Positions 57,578 to 64,000 of a stretch of 64,000 nucleotides of DNA are shown here, piece by piece (position 1 is the first letter of the stretch; each line of letters opens with the position of its first letter). The stretch is from positions 310,001 to 374,000 of the forward strand of contig NZ_SUMB01000008.1 of assembly GCF_005048155.1 (NCBI RefSeq), in the 5' to 3' direction. Made by a program: the position numbers and the translations under genes. This DNA is from Streptomyces piniterrae (GTDB taxonomy: Bacteria; Actinomycetota; Actinomycetes; Streptomycetales; Streptomycetaceae). The notes under the pieces were generated by a model, which was not told where the DNA came from, searched no databases, and saw only the letters and a program-made list of their open reading frames with translations.

Positions 57578-57972
57578 GTACCCGTCCCCTTAAGGTCGTT
57601 CGGTCCCTCCGCGGCCGACGGCTCACCCGCGCCGCCCGCGTCCCCGGCCTCTGCCGACTGCCCCGGATTCGCCGTCCCGGACCGGTCCTCCTGGAGGGCC
57701 GCGAGGACGGTGGCCACGTTCAGCTTCAGCTCGAACGGTGCCAGTTCGAAGTATTTCAGCGCCTTGCCGTCGTCGGACAGCTCCAGCCGGCCCACGACCA
57801 GACCGGCCTTCTCCAGGCGGTCGAGGTGCATGTAGAGCAGCGGCCGGGACATCTCCAGCCGACGGGCCAGCTCGCTGACGTACAACCGGCCGTCCGCGAG
57901 CTCCGCGATCACCCGCAGCCGCTGGGCATGGCCCACGGCGGAGAGCAGGGCCAGCAGCTCCTCGCTGTTCAT
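57574..57972 (-). CDS. ArsR-like winged-helix transcriptional regulator
   Basis: 132 residues. Residues about 1-90 form a winged helix: ELLALLSAVGHAQRLRVIAE, RLYVSELARRLEMSRPLLYM, HLDRLEKAGLV. No metal-site cysteines are present. The last 35 residues are disordered. It is divergent from the MMPL transporter over 242 bp and may regulate it. Coupled to the small membrane protein, which could modulate it. Confidence 0.87.
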   Translation of the reverse strand: MNSEELLALLSAVGHAQRLRVIAELADGRLYVSELARRLEMSRPLLYMHLDRLEKAGLVVGRLELSDDGKALKYFELAPFELKLNVATVLAALQEDRSGTANPGQSAEAGDAGGAGEPSAAEGPNDLKGTGT

Positions 57973-58214
57973 GGCCCACCTTCTTGTCTGCCCGGACGCC
58001 TGTCAGCGGAGGTTTTCGCATGTGGGGACGGGCTGTCAAGCCAGGTCGGAGGTGTTCCGCGGTGCCGCGCGGCACGGTCAGCGGCGCCTTCCGCAGCCAA
58101 GACAGCCGGCCCGCCGGGCACACCATCGCAGTTGACGCTTCATCATGACACCTGTAATTCTCCACTGACATGCGTACTAGTGAATCGCGATGTGCTGTCG
58201 AAGGAGCTGTGCCA

Positions 58215-60437
58215 GTGAAGACGCGGGAAAAACGGCCGGTCACCGTGCGGGTGGCGGCCTGGAGTGCACGGCATCCATGGCGCGCGATAGCCGGGTGGCT
58301 GGCGTTCGTGGTGCTGTGCCTGGGCGTGGGCAGCGCCATGGGCACCCATAAGGCCACCGCGGACGACTACCGCGTCGGTGAAGCGGGCCGCGCCGAGATC
58401 ATGGCGGCCGAGGGGCACTTGGACCGCAAGCCGGTCGAACAGGTGCTGATCTCGGCGCGCAACGGCCCGCTGGACCGGGCCGCCGCCGACGAGGCCGTAC
58501 GGGATGTCACCGCCCGGATGCGCAAGCTCCCGGAGGTGGCGGGGGTCGCGGCCCCGGTCCGCTCGGGCGACGGCGGGACGCTGCGGATCGAAGTCGCCAT
58601 GAAGGGCCCCGAGGCGGAGGCCAAGGACCATGTCGCGCCGCTCGCCGCACAGACCGCCGCGGCCCAACGCGCCCATCCCAAGCTGCGGGTGGAGGAGACC
58701 GGCAGCCCGTCGATCAGCGTCGGTCTCGACACCCAGCGCGGCGCGGACCTGGCGCTCTCCGAGGCGATCACCCTCCCCGTCACCCTGCTCACCCTGCTGG
58801 CCGCCTTCGGATCGGCCCTGATGGTGACCGTGCCGCTGCTGCTCGCACTGACCTCGATCGTCGCCGCGTTCGGGCTCTCGATGATCGTCTCGCACATCCA
58901 GCCGGACGCCGGGGTGGGCGCCAACGTCATCCTGCTGATCGGGATGGCCGTCGGCGTCGACTACACGCTCTTCTACCTCAAGCGCGAACGCGAGGAACGG
59001 GCCCGCTCGGGCGGCCGGATCGACACCGAGGCGCTGGTCGAACTGGCCGCGGCCACATCGGGGCGGGCGATCGTGGTCTCCGGCCTCGCGGTCGTCGTCT
59101 CCACCGCCACGCTCTATCTCGCCACCGACGTCGTCTTCTCGTCCCTCGCCACCAGCACCATCATCGTGGTGCTGGCCGCCGTCCTCAGCTCGATGACGGC
59201 GCTGCCCGCGCTGCTAGTGAAGATCGGACAGCGTGCGGAGCGCCGGGCGGCCCGCCGGGAGGCCAGGGCCGCCGAACGTGGCGGTCGGCTCCCGCGCCGG
59301 GGCCGGTGGAACCCGGCGGACCGGGCCGAACCCGGCCGTGTGTGGAACGCGCTGCTACGGCCGGCCGGCGAGCGTCCGGCGCTCACCCTGTGCCTTTCGG
59401 TGCTGGTCATGCTGGGGTTGGCGGCGCCCGCGCTCGGTATGCAGCTGCGCGTCCTCAACAAGGACAGCCACTCCCGGGAGATCCCCGCGGTCAAGAGCTA
59501 CGACCGGCTCACCACCGCCTTTCCCGAACTGCGCGCCCAGCACCAGATCGTGGTCCGGGCCGCCGCCGATCAGAACGGTGAAGTGGCCTCCGCGCTGCGG
59601 AAGCTGGGTGGGCGGGCGCAGGCCGACCCGCTGTTCGCCAGGAACGTGACGCCGACGGTGCGTACGTCCCAGGACCGGCGGACCAGCACCATGTACCTCT
59701 CCGTCCCGCACAAACTCAGCTCGCCCGAGGCGATCGCCTCGCTCGACCGCCTCCGCCGGGACTATCTGCCGGCCACGGTCGGGGAGGTCGCCGGCGCCCG
59801 GTTCGCGGTCAGCGGCGACATCCCGCACGACACCGACTACCTCGCCCACCAGGAAGAGCAGCTGCCACTGGTCGTGGGGATGCTGCTCCTCCTCACCTTC
59901 CTGATGACCGCCCTGGTGTTCCGCTCCGTCGTCATCGGGCTGATCGGCGTCGCGCTCAACCTGCTGTCCGCCGGCGCCGCGTTCGGCCTGGTCGTGATCT
60001 TCTTCCAACACGGCCTGGCCAGCACGCTGTTCGGCTTCGACCCGGCGGCGACCAGCGCGATCGGCTCCCGCGTACCCCTCTTCCTCTTCGTCATCCTCTT
60101 CGGCCTGTCGATGGACTACCAGGTGTTCGTCGTCAGCCGTATTCGCGAGGCTGCGCTGCGCGGCGTACCGACCCGGGAGGCGGTGCTGCACGGTATCGGC
60201 GCCTCGGCCAAGGTCGTGACCAGCGCGGCGGTGGTGATGGTGACGGTCTTCGCCAGCTTTATGTTCCTGCACCTGGCCGAGATGAAGCAGATCGGCTTCA
60301 GCCTCGCGGTGGCCGTACTCCTGGACGCCTTCGTCATCCGGGTGATGATCCTCCCGTCGGCGATGCTGCTTCTGGGGAAGACGAGTTGGTGGCCGTCCCG
60401 GCAGATGCGCCGGGCGCAGGAACGAGGGCAGGGCTAG
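58215..60437 (+). CDS. MMPL-family (RND) membrane transporter
   Basis: 740 residues in the duplicated RND form: helix 1 (AIAGWLAFVVLCLGVGSAMG), a periplasmic-type loop, five helices (ITLPVTLLTLLAAFGSALMV, NVILLIGMAVGVDYTLFYLK with the Asp-Tyr proton-relay pair), then the second half (LSVLVMLGLAAPALGMQLRV, LFLFVILFGLSMDYQVFVVS again with Asp-Tyr). Likely exports lipids or hydrophobic compounds. GTG 58215 has AAGGAG 8 bp upstream. Its TAG stop overlaps the convergent gene stop in CTAG. Confidence 0.93.
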   Translation: MKTREKRPVTVRVAAWSARHPWRAIAGWLAFVVLCLGVGSAMGTHKATADDYRVGEAGRAEIMAAEGHLDRKPVEQVLISARNGPLDRAAADEAVRDVTARMRKLPEVAGVAAPVRSGDGGTLRIEVAMKGPEAEAKDHVAPLAAQTAAAQRAHPKLRVEETGSPSISVGLDTQRGADLALSEAITLPVTLLTLLAAFGSALMVTVPLLLALTSIVAAFGLSMIVSHIQPDAGVGANVILLIGMAVGVDYTLFYLKREREERARSGGRIDTEALVELAAATSGRAIVVSGLAVVVSTATLYLATDVVFSSLATSTIIVVLAAVLSSMTALPALLVKIGQRAERRAARREARAAERGGRLPRRGRWNPADRAEPGRVWNALLRPAGERPALTLCLSVLVMLGLAAPALGMQLRVLNKDSHSREIPAVKSYDRLTTAFPELRAQHQIVVRAAADQNGEVASALRKLGGRAQADPLFARNVTPTVRTSQDRRTSTMYLSVPHKLSSPEAIASLDRLRRDYLPATVGEVAGARFAVSGDIPHDTDYLAHQEEQLPLVVGMLLLLTFLMTALVFRSVVIGLIGVALNLLSAGAAFGLVVIFFQHGLASTLFGFDPAATSAIGSRVPLFLFVILFGLSMDYQVFVVSRIREAALRGVPTREAVLHGIGASAKVVTSAAVVMVTVFASFMFLHLAEMKQIGFSLAVAVLLDAFVIRVMILPSAMLLLGKTSWWPSRQMRRAQERGQG

Positions 60438-60808
60438 GAGGCGCCTTCGGTCGGGATCGGGTCGGAGAACATCACGGACCGCACCTTCAGCCGCTCGGAG
60501 GCGTGACCGCCGAGCGGCCGGAGGGTGAAGGAGTCGCCCTCGCACATCGGATCCGTGTAGACCGTGGCGTACGCGTCCGTGCTGTTCGTCGGAGTGTGCG
60601 CGGGCGGCACGCTCTCGTCGGCGACCTCCGGGAGGGTGATGCACTCCCCGCTCGGCGGGTCGACCAACGTACCCATGTTCACCGGGCCGATCTCGACGTT
60701 GCTGTACAGGTAGGTGAACGTCCCCGCGGACGCGTTTGCGGAGGCGGGCAGGGCCAGGACGAGCGCGAGGGCACTGACGGCGGTGCCCAGCGTGCGGCGA
60801 AGGCGCAT
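60434..60808 (-). CDS. Small secreted protein of unknown function
   Basis: 124 residues. Signal peptide MRLRRTLGTAVSALALVLAL cut near ANA-SAG. The mature part, with GTFTYLYSNVEIGPVNMGTL, SGECITLPEV and MCEGDSFTLRPLGG, has two cysteines and is probably a beta sandwich. It resembles small exported actinobacterial proteins of unknown role. Stop codons of this gene and the MMPL gene share CTAG (60434-60437). Confidence 0.82.
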   Translation of the reverse strand: MRLRRTLGTAVSALALVLALPASANASAGTFTYLYSNVEIGPVNMGTLVDPPSGECITLPEVADESVPPAHTPTNSTDAYATVYTDPMCEGDSFTLRPLGGHASERLKVRSVMFSDPIPTEGAS

Positions 60809-60941
60809 GCGGATATTCCTTTCGTTACGGGATCTGTGCGAACTGTCGCTGCCCGTAAGGAGACCCGCTGATGTGCGCCGTCACACGAAGGAGTGCCCGG
60901 TCGTCAACTGGGCGGCATGCGAGGTGGGTTGCCGCCCAGGC

Positions 60942-61133
60942 CTATGAGACGGAGATCGCCGCGGCCGGGCAGATGGCAGCCGCCTCGCGTACCGCCTCGT
61001 GCAGCTCCGCCGGCGGTTGGGCGTCGAGGACGATGACGATGCCGTCCTCCTCGCGCTGGTCGAAGACATCCGGCGCCGACAGCACACAGCTTCCGGCACC
61101 GCAGCACTTCTCCTGGTCGGCGTGAACGCGCAT
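60942..61133 (-). CDS. Ferredoxin, 3Fe-4S type, partner of the P450
   Basis: 63 residues: VHADQEKCCGAGSCVLSAPD with Cys10, Cys11 and Cys16, then AICPAAAISVS with Cys55. Three cysteines in the C-x5-C ... CP pattern suit a [3Fe-4S] cluster, as in Streptomyces P450 electron donors. An extra Cys11 could allow a different cluster. It lies 72 bp downstream of the P450 gene on the same strand. Confidence 0.92.
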   Translation of the reverse strand: MRVHADQEKCCGAGSCVLSAPDVFDQREEDGIVIVLDAQPPAELHEAVREAAAICPAAAISVS

Positions 61134-61205
61134 GGTTCTCCTTGTCGAACGGCTTTGACGGTGGGCCGGCTGGTGGGTGGGGAGGGGGTGCGTGGCCTTG
61201 TGCGG

Positions 61206-62408
61206 CTACCAGGCGACGGGCAGGGCGTGCACCCCGTAGATCCCCATGTCGTGCCGGAAGGGGACGTCCTCGAAGGGGATGTCCAGGCGCAGGCCCGGCA
61301 GCCGGCGCAGCAGCGTCTCCACCGCGATCTGCAGCTCCACGCGGGCGAGCGGCTGGCCCAGGCACTGGTGGACGCCGAAGCCGAAGGCGACATGGCGCCG
61401 GGCGTCGCGGCCGACATCGAGGCTGTCGCCCCCAGGAAAGACGTCCTCGTCGCGGTTGGCCGTGTTCACCGTGCACAGCACGCCCTCGCCGGCGCGGATG
61501 GTGCGGCCGCCGACGGTGACGTCCTCGGTGGCGATCCGGGGAACGCCGTTGTGGATGATCGTCAGATAGCGCAGCAGCTCCTCGACGGCACCCTTGACCA
61601 GGGAGGAGTCGTCACGCAGCCGGGCCAGCTGGTCGGGGTTGCGGAGCAGGGCGAGTACCGACAGGGCGGTCATGTTGGCGGTGGTCTCATGGCCGGCGAT
61701 CAGCAACAGGCGGCCCATGGCGGCGATTTCCGTGAAGTCGAGTTCGCCGCGGGCGACCAGTCGGCTGACGATGCCGTCGTCCGGGGCGCCCTGCTTGGAC
61801 TCGGCGAGACGCGTCAGATACTCCAGCAGCTCGTCCATCGACGTCCGCACCTCATCGCCGGTCGAGCGGAGGCTCAGCAACACCCGGCTGCGGTCCTGGA
61901 AGAACGCGTGATCCTCGTACGGGACGCCGAGCAGCAGGCAGATCACCAGGGACGGCAGCGGCAGCGCGAATTCGGAGACCAGGTCGGCCGAGGTGCGGCC
62001 GTCGGTCATCCGATCCAGCAGATCGTCGGCCATCCGCTGCACCTCGGGGCGCATCGCCTCGACCTTCTTGACCATGAAGTCGGCGGTCAGCATGCGGCGC
62101 AGCCGGGCGTGGTCCGGGTCGTCCATGCGGATGAACGTCGGGTTCCGGCCCACGAGTTCGCGCAGCCCTTGGGTGAGGAACGGGAATCCCGGGCGGGTGG
62201 CGTCGGCGCTGAACCGCGGGTCGCCGAGCACCTCCCGTACGTCCTGGTGACGGGTGACCAGCCAGCACGAGGAGCCGTCCCACAGCGTCGCCCGGATGAC
62301 CGGGTCCGTCTGTCGCGCCCGCTCGACACTTGGCGCCGGATCGAAGGGGCAGCCGCTCGCGCGGGCGGCCGGGACGGTGAGGGCGTCGAGTGATTCTGCG
62401 GTCGTCAT
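61206..62408 (-). CDS. Cytochrome P450, CYP105-like
   Basis: 400 residues. Features: N-terminal CPFDPAPS, C-helix DDPDHARLRRMLTADF, I-helix LLLIAGHETTANMTALSVLA (oxygen activation), K-helix EELLRY (ExxR) and the heme loop FGFGVHQCLGQPLAR with the thiolate Cys. Soluble, no membrane anchor. Likely hydroxylates a xenobiotic or secondary metabolite using the ferredoxin encoded next. ATG 62408 has AAGGA 8 bp upstream. A strong palindrome lies about 130 bp upstream. Confidence 0.95.
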   Translation of the reverse strand: MTTAESLDALTVPAARASGCPFDPAPSVERARQTDPVIRATLWDGSSCWLVTRHQDVREVLGDPRFSADATRPGFPFLTQGLRELVGRNPTFIRMDDPDHARLRRMLTADFMVKKVEAMRPEVQRMADDLLDRMTDGRTSADLVSEFALPLPSLVICLLLGVPYEDHAFFQDRSRVLLSLRSTGDEVRTSMDELLEYLTRLAESKQGAPDDGIVSRLVARGELDFTEIAAMGRLLLIAGHETTANMTALSVLALLRNPDQLARLRDDSSLVKGAVEELLRYLTIIHNGVPRIATEDVTVGGRTIRAGEGVLCTVNTANRDEDVFPGGDSLDVGRDARRHVAFGFGVHQCLGQPLARVELQIAVETLLRRLPGLRLDIPFEDVPFRHDMGIYGVHALPVAW

Positions 62409-62785
62409 GCGGCTGGTCCTTCCGCGGTCGGAGGCGGCGCTGACGCGGGACAAACGGCGCTGACGTGGGACTGACGGCGCTGACGTGTGGGGCTCCCCGG
62501 CCTTGCCAACTCCTGGGCTGGTGAACGGACTTGCGCTAGTTACCTAACTTAGGTAACTAAGTTGTCGGTACGCTAACCCACCCCGAGCCGACGGCGAAAG
62601 GGGACATCACGGCCCGCACGAGGTTGGCCGAATCCCGCCCGATGTCTCCTACGGAGCGCCACGAGAGGCAACGGAACGGGGCCGGGACGGGGGCGGGGCG
62701 GGGTCGGAGCGGGGTCGGGGCGCCGGCGGATCAGTGCAGGTGCGAGACCTGAGCGGGGTGTTCCCACGGCGGCTAAAGTGCCTCC
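62409..62785. other. Divergent promoter region of the P450 operon and marR
   Basis: 377 bp. Apart from the palindromes at 62539-62563, a TAAAGT at 62774-62779 lies 6 bp before the marR ATG and suits a leaderless transcript. The GC-rich middle (62580-62760) shows nothing recognisable. Confidence 0.45.
62539..62563. promoter_or_regulatory. Palindromic operator upstream of the P450
   Basis: GTTACCTAACTTAGGTAAC (62539-62557) is a perfect 9-1-9 palindrome. Overlapping it, AACTTAG-GTAA-CTAAGTT (62545-62563) forms a second dyad. AT-rich palindromes of this type bind MarR-family dimers; the adjacent divergent marR gene is the obvious candidate. Confidence 0.75.
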
Positions 62786-63265
62786 ATGCCGGACCCCGCA
62801 AGAGACCAGGACCCCATCGTCGCGCTGCAGGAAGTGCTGGCCACGCTGTCCTATCTGCTCACCCGTTCCCAGGAGCACGAACGGAAGGCGGCGCGGGCCG
62901 GCGTCAAGGCGGGGCGCTCCGACCTGTGGCTACTGATGGCTCTGGACAGCAACGGAGGCGTCAGCAGGGTCGGTGATCTGGCGGCCCTGCTCATGGTGGA
63001 GCCGCCTCATGTCACGCGCCAGATCGGCCGGTTGGAATCCCAGGATCTGGTCGAACGGACCCCGGACTCCCTGGACCGCAGGGCCCGCAAGGTCGCGATC
63101 ACCGCACACGGCAAGGCCGTCCTCGAACGCCTCCAACAAGCCAGCCAGGCCACCCTCCAACAGGCCCTGGACGGCATCGACAGCGCCGATGTCGCCACCA
63201 CCGTCGCCGTACTCAACCACCTGGTGAACGCCGCCCGGCGGCGGGACGCGGAGGGGGCGTCTTAG
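62786..63265 (+). CDS. MarR-family regulator, probable P450 repressor
   Basis: 159 residues. Winged helix: SRVGDLAALLMVEPPHVTRQ (recognition helix) and DSLDRRARKVAITAHGKAVL (wing), flanked by dimerisation helices. No cysteine-based redox motif. Divergent from the P450-ferredoxin operon and next to the perfect palindromes. No ribosome site before ATG 62786; likely leaderless. The DNA after the stop repeats GCGGGGGGCGGTGCCG twice. Confidence 0.9.
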   Translation: MPDPARDQDPIVALQEVLATLSYLLTRSQEHERKAARAGVKAGRSDLWLLMALDSNGGVSRVGDLAALLMVEPPHVTRQIGRLESQDLVERTPDSLDRRARKVAITAHGKAVLERLQQASQATLQQALDGIDSADVATTVAVLNHLVNAARRRDAEGAS

Positions 63266-63366
63266 CGGGGGGCGGTGCCGGTTAGCGGGGGGCGGTGCCG
63301 GCCACCACATGGGCGTAGTCCCTTCCCCGGCCGTCGCCCGCCCGCCTCGTCCGCTGCTGGATTCCG

Positions 63367-64000
63367 CTACTGGATTTCGATCTGGCCGCTGCTCGGCTTC
63401 TTCGCGGTCTCGCCGTTCTTGTCCGCGGGGCTGTCCGGGGCGCCCAGGTTGCGGCGGACCGAGTCCAGGATGGTCAGGCCCTGGCCGACCAGACCGGCGG
63501 CGATCTCGCCGAGGCCGTCGGTGCCGTTGAGGACGTTGACGTTGGCGTTGGCCAGGCCGGCCGACGCCTCCTTGACGATCTGCGGGAGCTGGTCGATGAG
63601 CATGCGGTCCAGCGCCACCCGGTCGTACGAGGCGGCGGCCTCGGCCTGGATCTTCATCCGCTCGGCATCGGCCATCGCCAGCAGCCGGATGCGCTCGGCC
63701 TCCGCCTCGGCCGGCTTGACGACCTCGGCCACCAGCTCCTGCTGGCGGAGCTTGGCGGCGCGCTCGGCCAGTTCGGTCTGGGCGGCGAGCACTTCCTGCT
63801 GTGCGTGCGCCTGCGCGAGCGGGCCGGCCTGGGCGGAGCGCGCCTGGGCGCGGTCGACCTCGGCGGCGTACTCGGCCTGGACCACGGCCGTCTGCCGGTT
63901 GTACTCGGCCTGGTTACGCGCGGCCTCCTGCTGCGCCTCGACCGCGGCCTGGGTGGCCTTGGCCTGGGCGATCTGCGCCTGCCGCTGGATGGCCGCCTTG
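63367..64000 (-). CDS. Flotillin / SPFH-family protein (N-terminus off the right edge)
   Basis: About 211 C-terminal residues are visible. The Ala/Glu/Gln-rich coiled coil (QAEYAAEVDRAQARSAQAGP, AEAERIRLLAMADAERMKIQ) is the flotillin repeat region. The tail (LIDQLPQIVKEASAGLANAN, VLNGTDGLGEIAAGLVGQGL) is the flotillin C-terminal domain. Flotillins organise membrane microdomains. The SPFH domain and membrane anchor must lie beyond 64000. Frame and codon use are fully regular. Confidence 0.9.
   Translation of the reverse strand, partial: KAAIQRQAQIAQAKATQAAVEAQQEAARNQAEYNRQTAVVQAEYAAEVDRAQARSAQAGPLAQAHAQQEVLAAQTELAERAAKLRQQELVAEVVKPAEAEAERIRLLAMADAERMKIQAEAAASYDRVALDRMLIDQLPQIVKEASAGLANANVNVLNGTDGLGEIAAGLVGQGLTILDSVRRNLGAPDSPADKNGETAKKPSSGQIEIQ

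Overview
The window is about 64 kb of very GC-rich (roughly 70%+) actinobacterial DNA, almost certainly from the conserved core of a Streptomyces chromosome. The evidence is the strong G/C third-position bias, frequent GTG starts and leaderless promoters, the Tat and lipobox exported proteins, the paired SigB/SigF-type sigma factors, the upp / tadA / tRNA-Ser neighbourhood and an exact Streptomyces-type parS core. I recall upp, tadA, sigF and sigN lying close together in S. coelicolor not far from oriC, which fits the parS site, but I could not check this.

Left to right: 1-4264 (-) is most of a giant PAS / histidine-kinase-like / receiver hybrid whose kinase core lacks its catalytic residues. 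A secreted SSI-type protease inhibitor and tRNA-Ser(GCT) follow. tRNA-Arg(ACG) at 5879-5951 is the integration site of a complete actinomycete integrative and conjugative element (AICE), 5910-21101, bounded by 44-bp direct repeats. Its modules read leftwards: a KorSA-like GntR repressor, small transfer and membrane proteins in tightly overlapping reading frames, an FtsK-type TraB translocase with a downstream repeat cluster resembling clt, a small membrane protein, a C5 DNA methyltransferase, a Prim-Pol and helicase replication pair, an iteron-rich gap, then excisionase and integrase. A Nudix gene comparable to pif of pSAM2 is divergent from korSA. Next to attR is a lower-GC, TTA-codon-containing two-gene cargo (a PD-(D/E)xK nuclease-like protein plus a 481-residue protein of unknown family). 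This is the best candidate for an undescribed, perhaps defensive, system.

21144-36757 is chromosomal: a MerR regulator fused to a maleylpyruvate-isomerase-like domain, initiator tRNA, a flavodoxin-fold quinone reductase divergent from a GlxA-type AraC regulator, a DUF2797 protein, an FMN reductase, a likely four-gene operon (OmpR-type regulator, histidine kinase, GT2-GtrA glycosyltransferase, GT39 mannosyltransferase-like protein), and a DHA2 exporter with a TetR regulator.

36758-46542 holds an I36-type inhibitor, then a MarR / MFS-transporter / YceI cluster in which both the transporter and the YceI protein carry carboxypeptidase-regulatory-like domains. Tandem-repeat-rich intergenic DNA, a Tat-exported GH3 beta-glucosidase and a lipoprotein follow.

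46543-57972 contains two SigB/F-family sigma genes, a Dabb protein, small membrane proteins, tRNA-Ser(CGA), tadA and its associated gene, upp, a LytR_C protein, a DUF4232 lipoprotein, parS, and an operon of an LAxTG wall protein, an ECF-like sigma and its putative membrane anti-sigma. An ArsR-like regulator with a small membrane protein comes next.

57973-64000 holds an MMPL transporter, a small secreted protein, a cytochrome P450 with its ferredoxin under a palindromic operator, a MarR regulator, and the C-terminal part of a flotillin/SPFH protein running off the right edge.
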